From the NCBI GenBank assembly GCA_958510825.1, contig OY294049.1, forward strand, positions 23,574,945-23,638,944: 64,000 bases of DNA, in the 5' to 3' direction. The first letter of the stretch is position 1. Each line of letters opens with the position of its first letter. Below are positions 11,171 through 21,393 of this stretch, one piece after another. A program made the translations under genes and the position numbers. Source of the DNA: Brachypterus glaber (lineage: Eukaryota > Arthropoda > Insecta > Coleoptera > Kateretidae). The notes under the pieces were generated by a model, which worked only from the letters and a program-made list of their open reading frames with translations, had not been told where the DNA came from and ran no database searches.

Positions 11171-13276
11171 CCAAGATTTAATTTTAAAAAGGCAAATTTT
11201 GAGAGTGTATATGAAGAGTTATGTTCCACTGACTGGTCTTTTATAAATGATAACGTTAATTCCAATTCAGCATGTAATTCTTTTCACCATAAGCTTGATC
11301 TGATATTTGAAAAATATGTACCGAAAATCATTAGCAAAACAAGTTCCTATCCTAAATGGTTTACCAAAAGTATTATAAGCGATCTAAACTCTAAGCATAA
11401 ACTATGGAAAAAATATAAAAAAACTTCCGATCCGGTTACGTTGGACAAGTTCAAATCCGTAAGGTCAAAAGCTAAAGCTGATATTAAACGTTCATATAAT
11501 TCTTATCTTGAGGATATTGAACGTAATATTAAAAGTAATCCTAATAGCTTTTGGTCCTATGTTAACACAAAGAGGGGCACTGATCCTTTACCTGATACGC
11601 TTTACTATGACGGAGCTGAACTTAAAAATCCACAAAGTATAGTTAATGCATTTGCATCCTTTTTTCAAAAATCTTATGGTGAGCCCAGCACAAAAAATGA
11701 CTTTAGTTTTGAATCCAGCAGTGCTAACAATAATTACTTTAACATTATTAATGTAGAAGAGTGTGATGTCCTAGAAGCTCTTAAAAGTCTTAAGTCTAAA
11801 CCTACTGCAGGTCCGGACGGTATACCGTCATTTTTACTAAAAGATTGCGCTTCTGCACTATGTTCTCCGTTGACCAATTTATTTAATTTAGCCTTTAAAA
11901 CATGTCAGTTTCCAGATAGGTGGAAAATATCCAGAATAACTCCTGTTTTTAAAAAAGGCAGTAAGAAAAACGTTGAAAATTATCGGCCTATTACAATTAT
12001 TTCTAATTTTGCGAAGGTTTTCGAGATGGTTTTGCACAAACTAATCTATGCTAATATAAAACATTTAATTTCAAAACTTCAGCATGGTTTTTTAAAGGGT
12101 AGATCCACAACTACAAATCTTGCATGTATTATTCAATATATCTCTCAAGTTCTCGATGACGGTGGTCAGGTTGATGTAATATACACCGATTTCTCCAAAG
12201 CATTCGACGTACTTAACCATTTTATTTTACTTAAAGCGATGTACGACATGGGTTTCTCAATCGAATTAATTTACTTTTTTCACTCATACCTAGTGGATCG
12301 ATATCAATATGTTGAATGTCGTGGTTTTAAATCCTTTTGGTTTTTGGCGACCTCAGGGGTTCCTCAAGGATCTATATTAGGTCCTTTGCTATTTCTTATT
12401 TTTATTAACACCATTTTTAATTTAATTTATGTCCCTGCTTTAGCTTTTGCAGATGATGCAAAGTTATATTATAAAATAAAAGACTTGGTAGATTGTCAGA
12501 GGCTTCAAAATGCACTAAATAATTTAATTAAGTGGTGTCGTGAAAATAAGTTACCTCTGAACGCTGCCAAATGTAATGTAGTCTCTTTTACAAAGAAAAA
12601 ATCTACTTTAGTGTTTAACTATAAAATTGATGACATTGTTATTGCTAGAGTGTCGGAAATTAGAGATCTAGGAGTTATGTTTGATAGTAAATTGGATTTC
12701 AGTTTACATATTGAGAAAACAGTTACATCAGCTTTTCGTAGTCTTGGTTTTGTTATTAGAAATAGTTACGGTTTTAAAGATCGATCGGTTTTGTTTGCAT
12801 TATTTAATTCCTTTGTTTTGTCTAAACTTGAATATGCAAGCCTGATTTGGAATCCAAAATACAAATACGAAATTGATGCTATCGATAAAATTTTAAGAAG
12901 GTTTTTAAAATTTGTTAGCTTTAAAATAGATGGGGTTTACCCTATTATTGGTATTGATAACAATCTTTTACTGGACAGATTTAACATAATGAGCTTAAAA
13001 AACAGAAGAGCTTTCGGATCTGTAATTTTTTTGTACAAAATAATTCACAATAAGATTGATTGTTCAGAACTCTTAGAAATGTTAAATTTTCATATTCATA
13101 CAGCCACTCGTACAAACGATACATTTTATTTGTCGAAGCCTAGAACCAACTTACTAACATTTTCACCGATTTACACTATGTGCAAAAACTATCATAAGAT
13201 TCAAACTGATGTTGATATATTCTCCTGCAGTAACAGCCGCATTAAATTTGTCTTTCGCCAATTAAATTTGGACTAA
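11171..13276 (+). CDS. Reverse transcriptase of a 5'-truncated non-LTR retrotransposon
   Basis: An uninterrupted frame of about 701 codons. It opens at about 11171 with PRFNFKKANFESVYEEL, the linker that follows the apurinic endonuclease in jockey-like ORF2 proteins; the endonuclease itself is lost to 5' truncation. The first ATG in frame is at 11441. Motifs in order, counted from that ATG: KPTAGPDGIPSFLL (about 120-134), WKISRITPVFKKGSKKNVENYRPI (finger and palm start, about 161-184, first part WKISRITPVFKKG), HGFLKGRST, DFSKAFD with a catalytic Asp (about 249), SGVPQGSILGPLLF (about 304), FADDAKLY with the catalytic Asp pair (about 335), then a thumb region with LGVMFDSKLDF and LRRFLKFV. 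No RNase H domain follows. The product would copy its own RNA at a nicked target. The absence of stops in 2.1 kb implies a recent insertion. Jockey-like clade is likely; exact clade unproven. Confidence 0.9.
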   Translation, partial: PRFNFKKANFESVYEELCSTDWSFINDNVNSNSACNSFHHKLDLIFEKYVPKIISKTSSYPKWFTKSIISDLNSKHKLWKKYKKTSDPVTLDKFKSVRSKAKADIKRSYNSYLEDIERNIKSNPNSFWSYVNTKRGTDPLPDTLYYDGAELKNPQSIVNAFASFFQKSYGEPSTKNDFSFESSSANNNYFNIINVEECDVLEALKSLKSKPTAGPDGIPSFLLKDCASALCSPLTNLFNLAFKTCQFPDRWKISRITPVFKKGSKKNVENYRPITIISNFAKVFEMVLHKLIYANIKHLISKLQHGFLKGRSTTTNLACIIQYISQVLDDGGQVDVIYTDFSKAFDVLNHFILLKAMYDMGFSIELIYFFHSYLVDRYQYVECRGFKSFWFLATSGVPQGSILGPLLFLIFINTIFNLIYVPALAFADDAKLYYKIKDLVDCQRLQNALNNLIKWCRENKLPLNAAKCNVVSFTKKKSTLVFNYKIDDIVIARVSEIRDLGVMFDSKLDFSLHIEKTVTSAFRSLGFVIRNSYGFKDRSVLFALFNSFVLSKLEYASLIWNPKYKYEIDAIDKILRRFLKFVSFKIDGVYPIIGIDNNLLLDRFNIMSLKNRRAFGSVIFLYKIIHNKIDCSELLEMLNFHIHTATRTNDTFYLSKPRTNLLTFSPIYTMCKNYHKIQTDVDIFSCSNSRIKFVFRQLNLD

Positions 13277-13419
13277 TATTCTGTACTCTACTAGTTTGAT
13301 TGTTCGTATTTTTTTTTTATAATTCTGTATCTTGTTGTTTGACTCATCCTTTAATTGGTTTTTACTGTTGGATGTAACAATAAATAAATAAAAAATAAAT
13401 AAATAAAATAAATAATAGG
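11171..13419 (+). mobile_element. Non-LTR retrotransposon (jockey-like), 5'-truncated
   Basis: Begins abruptly inside ORF2 and ends with a short 3' UTR followed by an (AATAAATAA)n-type tail at about 13380-13414, typical of insect jockey-group elements. A 5' target duplication was not convincingly found. A second retrotransposon landed directly after its tail. Confidence 0.82.
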
Positions 13420-14132
13420 TAAGCTAGCACTTCTTCTTCTTCTTCTTCTTCCTATATTTATTGGCGTTGTAGTACGTTTACGCCACTTTTGAACTAATTC
13501 AGGGGATTTCTTCTATAACTACTTTATTATTTGAGCTCTAAAATGCGTTTTTTTTTTTTTTCTTTTTTGTTTTTTGTTTTTTTTGTTTTGTTTTTGTTTA
13601 AGAAAAGGGATTTTGAAATAGGGTTGAAACCTAAAGCGGTAAGTCTACAGAAATTAAGGGCAGAAATTGGATTATTAGCAGAGATCTACTAGATAGGGCC
13701 TACAATTTTTTATGGATCTTCTCTAAGAAGTCTACGATGGATTTTACTATTGAGTTGTTGGGATTACTAAGGATTGTTTGCAGGTTGAACGGGAGGTCTG
13801 TGTTTGTAATTAAGCAGTTGATCATGCATTTGCGTTCTTCTGAGTGGTTGGGGCATTCTAAGATTATGTGTTTGATGTCTTCTATCTCGCCGCATGAGCA
13901 TAGTGGGGAATCTGCTCGTTTTATAAAATGAAGATGTGATTTGGTTAGGCAGTGCCCGCTTCTCAGTCTGCATATTGTTGTAGCGTGTCTCCTGCTTAAG
14001 TTAAAATTCCAGTACCAAGGTTTTATCTTTAGGGTGTTCGAATGTGTAGCAAAAAATCTGCCTGCTGTCTGAATATTCTGTTTCCACTTTTCTTTCCACT
14101 TTTCCATTTCTATTCTCTATAAGCTAGCACTT
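13420..14132 (-). mobile_element. Second non-LTR retrotransposon, 5'-truncated, 13-bp TSD
   Basis: TAAGCTAGCACTT occurs at 13420-13432 and 14120-14132, bracketing a 687-bp minus-strand insertion. Read on the minus strand it has a protein C-terminus, a 3' UTR with A-rich tracts, GCCAATAAATATAGG and a (GAA)n tail (13433-13452 on the plus strand). The insertion is immediately 3' of the first element's tail, so it is the younger of the two. Confidence 0.88.
13700..14107 (-). pseudogene. C-terminal fragment of a non-LTR retrotransposon ORF2
   Basis: A 135-codon frame with RRHATTICRLRSGHC, then a CxC-x7-H-x4-C cluster (C70, C72, H80, C85 in SPLCSCGEIEDIKHIILEC). This cysteine-histidine module at the C-terminus, after RNase H, is characteristic of R1/I/jockey-group retrotransposon proteins and is thought to bind nucleic acid. 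Reverse transcriptase, endonuclease and RNase H are missing because the copy is 5'-truncated; the ATG at 14107 lies near the truncation point and is not a natural start. The frame ends LEKIHKKL and runs straight into the 3' UTR and (GAA)n tail, so the 3' end is intact. It belongs to a family different from the 11171-13419 element. Confidence 0.85.
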
Positions 14133-14788
14133 AATTAGGTAGTAGAAAAAATAATTTTTATTTTTTTGCACTTTCGGGTTTAGAATTCATGAAACGTTGA
14201 GAAAATGTAAAAAAAATGCCTGCCTGTTTGTCCGTGTGAGTGTATGTACAGGTGTATGGGTGTTAATTTCTCTGGGGCCTAAGCTATTAGGCCCATTTTA
14301 ACGATCAAGGCGTCAAAAAAATTGTCTTGATTAAACGAGTGACATATACTATAATATAATATAGGATATAATATAATATAGGCTATAATAAAATATATTG
14401 TAGTTCCATTTTTTGACAATAAATACTGAAAAATCAAGTAATACATGGATTTTTATTATGGATTCTGTTATGTCCAAAACTCTTTATAAGAATTCAACGT
14501 CCATTTTTTTATTAATTAGAAAAAAATTACAACATTTATATAAATAATTAAAAATCAAAATTATGGACCGTTTTGTACTAAAGGTGATTAAATTAAATTA
14601 AAAATTTAAGGTAGCTTCAATATAAATGAAAGTTTTTGAGAGACTTTTATCCTATATATTTTCTCTTTAAAGCTTTACGTTTATGGATGACAAATGAACT
14701 TAAGAAGCCACCTAAAAATCCGCTGAATATAAGAACATCATCTAGAAAATTTTCATAAAAGCGATTCAGATTAGATAATGTAAAATTA
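14133..14788. other. Non-coding; TGTCCGTGTG repeat trace and (ATAATATAATATAGG)n
   Basis: 14216-14335 contains the GCCTGTTTGTCCGTGTGAGTG block of the dispersed tetranucleotide-rich family seen in many places in this window. 14350-14395 is a short AT-rich tandem repeat (ATAATATAATATAGG-like, about three units). No gene. Confidence 0.5.
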
Positions 14789-15617
14789 TACAGGGTGATT
14801 TACAAACTTTGGCAACGAAAAGTAGATTTAATTTCACGAATAAATGTTCATATAAATGTAGGTCCTATCCATCTTCGTTCAGAAGTTACAGCGTATTTTT
14901 AAATTTTTAAGTTGAAAAAGGTAGCCATGATTTAGCAAAACAAAATTTTATACAAATATGTTTTGATAAAACTTTGGAAAATGAAAATGTCAAATTGTCA
15001 GTATCAAAAGTCGAAATCAAAATTTTCTGCGAAGAAGGAAGTAGATGCTCTCAACCTTCCATTTAAGAACACAATATTCTCATCGGTTCTACAGCTTAAT
15101 ATTGTTAAAATAAATAATAAGTAATAATAATAAAAAAAACTGTTTTTTGTGTCTTTATGTCCGCGCGGGCCATAAAATGCACTTTATGTCCGCAGTGGCA
15201 TAAGGGCATATCCACAGGCTCGCATAACAACATAGTACATAACAATGCGATGCCGTTATTGGCTTTATGTGCCGTCATGTATCTTGTAAGCCAATCACGG
15301 CATCGCATTTTTATGTTCTTATGCAAGGTTCTAGACAGGCCTTAAAGTACACTATTATGTAGTTGGTAACTAAGCCATAAAAACTCAATAATGAACTACG
15401 ATGACTTAAACTATTATTGACAGGTAATGATTTAACATGATAGTAACTATTTTTTTTGCTAAATCATGGCTACTACGTTTTCAACTTAAAAATTTAAAAA
15501 AGCTATAACTTCCGAACGAAGAAAGATGGGACCTACGTTTATATGAACCTTTTTTCATGAAATTAAATCTACTTTTCCTTGCCAAAGTTTCTAAACAGGC
15601 TAATAAATCACCCTGTA
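14789..15617. mobile_element. TA-flanked foldback element, CAGGGTGATT termini
   Basis: Inverted arms 14791-14945 and 15450-15615 begin CAGGGTGATTTA and share AACTTTGGCAA, AAGTAGATTTAATTTCA, CATATAAA.GTAGGTCC and TAGCCATGATTTAGC. TA lies at both edges (14789-14790, 15616-15617), which fits a Tc1/mariner-type non-autonomous element. It carries a nested small MITE at 15205-15341. Confidence 0.8.
15205..15341. mobile_element. About 140-bp palindromic MITE, copy F1
   Basis: Ends GGCATATCCACAGGCT and ...AGACAGGCC; the arms share GCATAA.AAC, CAATGCGATGCCGT.ATTGGC and its inverse GCCAATCACGGCATCGCATT. A sibling copy lies at 16388-16531. It sits inside the loop of the 14789-15617 element. Confidence 0.8.
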
Positions 15618-16387
15618 TATCATATAATATAAATTAGGTAGGATCTGGTACTCAATACACTCCTCGCAGCTTAAAAGCAGAAAAAAAAATTTGTCCAAAA
15701 TCAATAAATTTTGCAACAAAGTACGTTATATTCAATTCCACAAATCGGTCTGTCCGTCTGCCTGTCATGTACCCTTGTCGCACGATAACTCGAAAAAGAA
15801 TTATCCGATCGACTTAAAATTTTTAGGAAAAATCAATCTTGGATACGAAGCCTAATAAAATTGAAAAAAAATCTCCCCAAAAATAAGAAAGTTATGGGGG
15901 GCTAAACAATTTAAAGAAATAAACAAAAAAGCAGAAGTAAAAGTGCAATAATACCAATCTTACCATTTGGAAAAAAATACAAAAACAAAAAATTTATAGG
16001 ATGATAAACTTTTTAAAAAATAGAATAAACAGAAGGAAAAGTGCCATTTGCTACCATAGCATGAAAAATTTAATATAATTATTATATATTTATTTGGTTA
16101 TTGTTAAGTTATAGTTTAAAATTCATCCAACTTTTTCAAAACTGTTGTGGTGAATTACTAAGACCAAAGAAGCTTGTAAAATAGACAAAATTGAAAGTTT
16201 AGAGCTCCTAAACGGCCCCTAAATGAACCACGATCAACTGAAAACTTTTTCTATATTTTGCCCTATAGAAGAATAATTTAACGTGTATCCGAAACCGGTA
16301 AAGCACTTAATGGCCGTGATGCTTATTACGGTTTTTGTACGATCCAATAAAATTAACATCAATAAGATTTATAAAAGTGAAATTAAA
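15618..16387. other. Non-coding; copy of the CGATAACTC dispersed repeat at 15745-15905
   Basis: 15745-15905 has CGGTCTGTCCGTCTGCCTGTC followed by CACGATAACTCG and GTTATGGGGGG (cited in pieces). The same order is found at 27975-28140 and 41330-41470. The remainder is AT-rich without features. Confidence 0.55.
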
Positions 16388-16531
16388 GGCATATCCACAG
16401 GCTTGCATAAGAACGTTATACATAACAATGCGATGCCGTGATTGGCTTGATGTGCCGCCATGTATCTTGTAAGCCAATCACGGCACCGAATTCTTATGTA
16501 TTTATGTTCTTATGAAAGCTTCTGGATATGT
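16388..16531. mobile_element. About 140-bp palindromic MITE, copy F2
   Basis: Same family as F1: GGCATATCCACAGGCTTGC at the left, inverse GCTTCTGGATATGT at the right, and the internal CAATGCGATGCCGTGATTGG / CCAATCACGGCACCG arms. Confidence 0.8.
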
Positions 16532-16906
16532 ATTTAATTTAATTTATTTTATTGTAAAAATCAAGTCAGTACATTTAATAAAATTTAACCCTAACAACGC
16601 GTTGCAACGGGTTGCTACGAATAGTAAACAATGCTAAATTCCTAATTTTGTTTGACGTTTGTCCTGTGTGCCAATTAATATCTTTGTAAAATAAAGATAA
16701 AATAAAGATAACAATTTTGAACTTGGAATATAAGATGTTTTGCAATTATACCCGAAAAATCCAAAGATCAGTATGAAAATAGTATGAAAATTTCAAAACA
16801 TGGTGCAGTGAAAAAAATATGTGAAAACATAGAAATAATCATTTCGTTCTAAGAAGAAACCTAAATAGTCCAATAGCGTTTAACAGTTATTGTTCCAGTT
16901 GTAATT

Positions 16907-16921
16907 TTATATTAATATATA

Positions 16922-16980
<59 letters not shown>
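16907..16980. repeat. (TA)n microsatellite
   Basis: An almost pure TA run of about 70 bp marks the left edge of the candidate element 16981-22670. A matching TA run marks its right edge. Confidence 0.95.
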
Positions 16981-16982
<2 letters not shown>

Positions 16983-17449
16983 TTATGGCGTACAAGGTGA
17001 GCTCCTCCCATGCTAAAGTTGCGGCTAAAGTGGGCTCCGCGGCAAGGTGAGCTCCGATACACGGAGCCCACTTTGCCAAACGCTAAAAATATCGCCAAAC
17101 ATCTTATTTTAAGGTGTAGATTCATTCTCTAAAGTTTCAGCTGGACTCCATTTTGGTCGCTATCATGAATATGTATACTTTTTTAGTTTGCGTGTATATT
17201 ATTAGATGGCGGCAATTGTAAACCTTAATATACAGCTTTGGATACCTTCAGCGGTCAACCTGGAATCCACTACGCTTGGCAATGCAGCATATGTATATTT
17301 TATACACCTAGCGGTTATGGTAAACTCATATAAATAAAAGTGAATCTTTGACGGCTTATAATAATGCAACAAGAAAACAACACTCTATTTTATTTGCCTA
17401 AACTAGTAATATGAAAATACAAATCATTTATTTTGCTATTCATCATTGT

Positions 17450-17532
17450 GTTCTCGGGTGGGATCATTGAGTTCTCGGATGGGATAATTGAGTTCTCGGA
17501 TGGGATCATTGAGTTCTCGGCTCGGCTCGGAG
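17450..17532 (+). repeat. 21-bp minisatellite, four units
   Basis: GTTCTCGG recurs at 17450, 17471, 17492 and 17513, each within a unit GTTCTCGGATGGGAT(C/A)ATTGA. It then degenerates to CTCGGCTCGGCTCGG. Confidence 0.9.
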
Positions 17533-17603
17533 GAAAAAAACTATTTTATATAATAGGCTGACTGAAATTATTGTTTATTACTTGCAAAAAGTATTACATA
17601 AGC

Positions 17604-17655
17604 ATGGAGAGCCCCAAATAAGCTTTTATAAACCAAGAATTGAGATCCCAGTAAC
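17604..17655 (-). mobile_element. Fragment of a retrotransposon 3' end (GGGGCTCTCCATG family)
   Basis: The block CATGGAGAGCCCCAAATAAG recurs, in either orientation, at 31130-31175 and 62103-62125, each time beside an AATAAATAA- or AATAAACAAATAA-like tail. It is therefore probably the 3' end of one retrotransposon family. Here it is on the minus strand. Confidence 0.5.
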
Positions 17656-17660
17656 TTTGA

Positions 17661-17830
17661 ATACCTATAGCAAATAAGTTGGGCTCCTTAGTCACGTGGT
17701 TGATGTATATCTTTCGAAAATATATTGAATACCTATCTAAATACCTTTAGCAGATAAGTTGGGCTCCTTAGTCACGTGGTTAATGTATATCTTTGGAAAA
17801 TCTATTGCTCTAGCGTTTAAGTTGAGCTCC
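17661..17830 (+). promoter_or_regulatory. 80-bp tandem units with GGGCTCC and CACGTG words
   Basis: Two units (17661-17740 and 17741-17820) share TAAGTTGGGCTCC, TTAGTCACGTGGTT and ATGTATATCTTT.GAAAAT. A third TTAGTCACGTGAC stands alone at about 17869. CACGTG is the classic E-box core. The cluster lies 100-280 bp upstream of the possible first exon, so a promoter role is conceivable but unproven. Confidence 0.4.
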
Positions 17831-17944
17831 ATGGAGCTTTATCTAGCGATGCATCGACATTCTCTTTTTAGTCACGTGACTATTGCAATGGTTCTCTGTT
17901 ATTTGTTGTTAAATTGTCTAAGAACGTAAAGAAATTTTTTAAAT

Positions 17945-18001
17945 ATGTCGAAAAGAAGTAAGAGAATATTGCTTTTGGCCACAAGTCAAGCTTCCAGATG
18001 T
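17945..18001 (+). CDS. Possible first exon of the candidate element (MSKRSKR...)
   Basis: ATG at 17945 opens MSKRSKRILLLATSQASR, followed by a sequence that closely matches a splice donor, GT|AAGTATT preceded by CAGAT (donor near 18000). Without splicing the frame stops shortly after the donor. The basic N-terminus and the position, downstream of the E-box cluster and 3.4 kb upstream of an ORF that lacks its own start but has a poly(A) signal, suggest a spliced gene. I cannot confirm the acceptor or the frame junction; between them lie two satellites. This could equally be chance. Confidence 0.3.
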
Positions 18002-18079
18002 AAGTATTAAAAAGTTACTATATATTTTAAATCAAATACGAAGTAAATAAATAAATATTGAGCAAAATTATAATTATCT

Positions 18080-19045
18080 ACATAATATTATTACAACATA
18101 GAGTAGAAAAAAGCGGGAGAAGGAGGTTCAAGGTCACGGTTCGGCTAAAAATCGGATATTGATACTTGATTTCTGATTGTTTTTTATTAAAAAAGTAAAA
18201 TAATGCAATTACTTTCCCCTAGGAAAACCTTTTCATTGTTTTTTTTACGTTTCTGGAAGTTTTATATCCAAAAAAGATGATTATGTCAAATAAAAAAATC
18301 GCGTGTCGGTCTGTATGTTGGTCTGTCTATTTGTCTGGGGACTTTGTTACCACGATCACTCGCGGACATTTTGAGCTATAGACTTCTTTGGCCCATAGCA
18401 CAATGGGCCAGCACATAATAAAACAGGGACACAATTCTTAATTTTTGCATACGACTATTTTCAATACCGCTGATTTTAAATAAAAAAACAAAAAAATTAA
18501 AAAAAAAAGTCGCGCCCGTAGGATGGTCAAAAAATTTATTTCGTTTTGATCTTTCTAAAAATGTATCAAATGCTTCCTTTGATTACGTTGATGTAGCAAT
18601 GTCCATAACTTAAAAATTCAAAATGGCGTAGTCAATATGACGAATCGCGTGTCGGTCTGTCTGTTGGTCTGTCTGTGTGTCCGGGAACTTTGTAACCACG
18701 ATCAAGTGAGAACTCCTTGGGCTAAAAACTTCAAATTTGCAATTTCAAAATTTTATACTTATAAAGATATGATCAAACTTAAAACTACATTTAATACCCT
18801 GTTTTCATAAACATCTGTATTTTAAGATACACTGCCGGATAATAAATTCGGGACACCTAAAAAATTGCCATTTTTTAAATTCAAATGTTCGAAAACTACT
18901 TAATGCTTTTGACTGATTCTTTTTTTGTTTTAACGCTTAAACATTTGATAATTTTGTTTGTAGTAAGAATGATTAAAAAAAAGTATTTTTGTTTTGTTTT
19001 TAAAAACCTTTCAAATAAATACAATAAACGCCATTGTTCGAATCA
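18080..19045. other. Non-coding; two copies of the GTCGGTCTGT dispersed repeat
   Basis: TCGCGTGTCGGTCTGT occurs at 18299 and 18644, each followed by TTGGTCTGTCT, ACTTTGT.ACCACGATCA. Near 18832, ACACTGCCGGATAATAAA resembles a Tc1-type terminus, but no partner was found. No gene. Confidence 0.5.
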
Positions 19046-20027
19046 GCCAGAAATCACAAAAGTCGTCCGCCATTTTGACCAAAATTTTTTAATATATGGC
19101 ACAGAAAACTCCCAGATACCGATTTTGGTTCGAATTGGCAATTAATGACACAAATCATCCGCCATGTTGATGCCGCCATTTTGATTTTTTTGTAATTATG
19201 ACAAAAAATTCGTAATCTACTACCCCGAAAAACCCCTGATACCGATTTTGGTTCGAATCGGCCAGAAATCACAAAAGTCGTCCGCCATATTGGCGCCGCC
19301 ATTTTGATTTTTTTAATCTTAACAAAAAATTGGTAATCTATGACCCCGAAAACCCCCTGATACCGATTTTGATTCGAATCGGCCAGAAATTACAAAAGTC
19401 GTCCGCCATATTGGCGCCGCCATTTTGATTTTTTATTTTGACCAAAAATTCGTAATCTACGACCCCGAAAACCCCCTGATACCGATTTTGGTTCGAATCG
19501 GCCAGAAATTACAAAGTCGTCCACCATATTGGCGCCGCCATTTTGATTTTATTAATTTTAACAAAAAATTCGTAACCTACGACCCCGAAAACCCCCTGAT
19601 ACCGATTTTGGTTCAAATCGGCCAGAAATCACAAAAATCGTCCGCCATATTGGCGCCGCCATTTTGATTTTTTTAAATTTTGACAAAAAATTCGTAATCT
19701 ACGACCCCGAAAACCCCCTGATACCGATTTTGGTTCAAATCGGCCAGAAATCACTAAAGTCGTCCGCCATATTGGCGCCGCCATTTGATTTTTTTAATTT
19801 TAACAAAAAATTCGTAATTCACGACTTCGAAAACCCCCTGATACCGATTTTGGTTAAAATCGGCCAGAAATCACAAAAGTCGTCCGCCATATTGGTGCCG
19901 CCATTTTGATTTTTTTTAATTTTAACAATAAATTCGTAATTCACGACCCCGAAAACCCCCTGATACCGATTTTGGTTCAAATCGGCCAGAAATCATAAAA
20001 GTCGTCCGCCATATTGGCTTAAAAATG
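19046..20027 (+). repeat. Satellite 1, about 120-bp unit, about 8 copies
   Basis: The anchor GCCAGAAAT occurs at 19046, 19261, 19382, 19501, 19621, 19743, 19863 and 19985 (spacing 119-122 bp after the first, more diverged, units). Each unit contains CCGCCATATTGGCGCCGCCATTTTGA (cited as GCCATATTGG and GCCATTTTGA), AAAATTCGTAATCTACGACC and CCCCCTGATACCGATTTTGG. Apparent ORFs of about 80 codons in it arise from the periodicity and are not genes. Confidence 0.95.
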
Positions 20028-21125
20028 CCAAATAAAGGGCGATTTTGTGAGGCCATTCAGTGCAGGTGGGGCCACGTAACATCTATCGAATCCCCACAAA
20101 AAAAAATTTTTGGCGCCCCCGCCGTCGTCCCCATATCAAATAAACGTTATTAAAAATACCAAATAAAGGGCGACTTTGTGCGGCCATTCAGTGTAGGTGC
20201 GACCACGTAAGATCTATCGAATCCACACGAAAAAAAAAATTCTGGCGCCCCCGCCGTCGCCCCCATATCAAATAAACGTTATTAAAAATACCAAATAAAG
20301 GGCGATTTTGTGCGGCCATTCAGTGTATGTGCGGCCACGTAAAATCTATCGATTTCACACAAAAAAAATGTTTTGGCGCCCCTGCCGCCGCCCCCATATT
20401 AAATAAACGTTATTAAAAATACCAAATAAAGGGCAATTTTGTACGGCCATTTAGTGTAGGTGCGGCCACGTATTATCTATCGAATCCCCACAAAAAAAAT
20501 TTTTTGGCGCCCCCGCCGTCGCCCCCATATCAAATAAACGTTATTAAAAATACCAAATAAAGGGCGACTTTGTGCGGCCATTCTGTGTAGGTGCGGCCAC
20601 GTAAGATCTATCGATTCCACACAAAAAAATTTTTTGGCGCCCCTGCCGCCGCCCCTATATCAAATAAACGTTATTAAAAATACCAAATAAAGGGCGACTT
20701 TGTGCGGCCATTCAGTGTAGGTGCGACCACGTAAGAACTATCGAATCCACATGAAAAAAAAATTCTGGCGCCCCCGCCGTCGCCCCCATATCAAATAAAC
20801 GTTTTTAAAAATACCAAATAAAGGGCGATTTTGTGCGGCCATTCAGTGTAGGTGCGGCCACGTAAGATCTATCGATTCCACACAAAAAAAAATTTTTGGC
20901 GCCCCTGCCGCCGCCCCCATATCAAATAAACGTTATTAAAAATACCAAATAAAGGGCGATTTTGTGCGGCCATTCAGTGTAGGTGCGGCCACGTAAGATC
21001 TATCGAATCCACACAAAAAAAAAAATTGGCGCCCCCGCCGTCGCCCCCATATCAAATAAATGTTATTAAAAATACCAAATAAAGGGCGACTTTGTGCGAC
21101 CATTCAGTGTAGGTGCGACTACGTT
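20028..21125 (+). repeat. Satellite 2, 131-bp unit, 8.4 copies, alternating subtypes
   Basis: CCAAATAAAGGGC starts units at 20028, 20159, 20291, 20422, 20553, 20683, 20814, 20945 and 21075. Units alternate between a GCCGTCG subtype (1, 2, 4, 6, 8) and a TGCCGCCG subtype (3, 5, 7). Units 2 and 6 additionally share GGTGCGACCACG and ATTCTGGCGCC. It directly abuts satellite 1. Non-coding. Confidence 0.95.
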
Positions 21126-21348
21126 TATATAAAAAATAATAAGGAATCAAGTCGCGATGCCCGTTTTCCTTGACAATTTTTTTTTATTTTTTAAGTTTTT
21201 TCCGAACCGTGGATTCAGTAATAAGTAAAAAAAAATTAAGTGGCGATTCCAGGTACAAAAATGAAAAAAACGTTCCTATAAAGGTTGGTCCAGGGGCGCA
21301 AATTATCTGCCACATGCGCAAACAGCTCTAGTCACGGCACTGATTTAT
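21126..21348. other. Short non-coding spacer
   Basis: Contains AAAACGTTCCTATAAAGGTTGGTCC (seen as GTTCCTATAAAGGTTGG), a word also found near the ends of the CAGGGTGA-type MITEs at 29370 and 29800. Otherwise featureless. Confidence 0.4.
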
Positions 21349-21354
21349 TGATTA

Positions 21355-21391
<37 letters not shown>
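21349..21391 (+). repeat. (ATTG)n microsatellite
   Basis: GATT repeated about ten times immediately before the 21384-21731 open frame; it introduces in-frame stops just upstream and so defines the 5' limit of that frame. Confidence 0.9.

Positions 21392-21393
<2 letters not shown>

Noticed and set aside
17058..17125. 72-codon minus-strand ORF ending in a (TA)n-coded run
   Set aside because: Its C-terminal third is an Ile/Tyr run translated from the TA microsatellite.
19054..19909. Open frames of about 80 codons on both strands
   Set aside because: They follow the 120-bp satellite, whose period is close to a multiple of three; the peptide repeats are a by-product.
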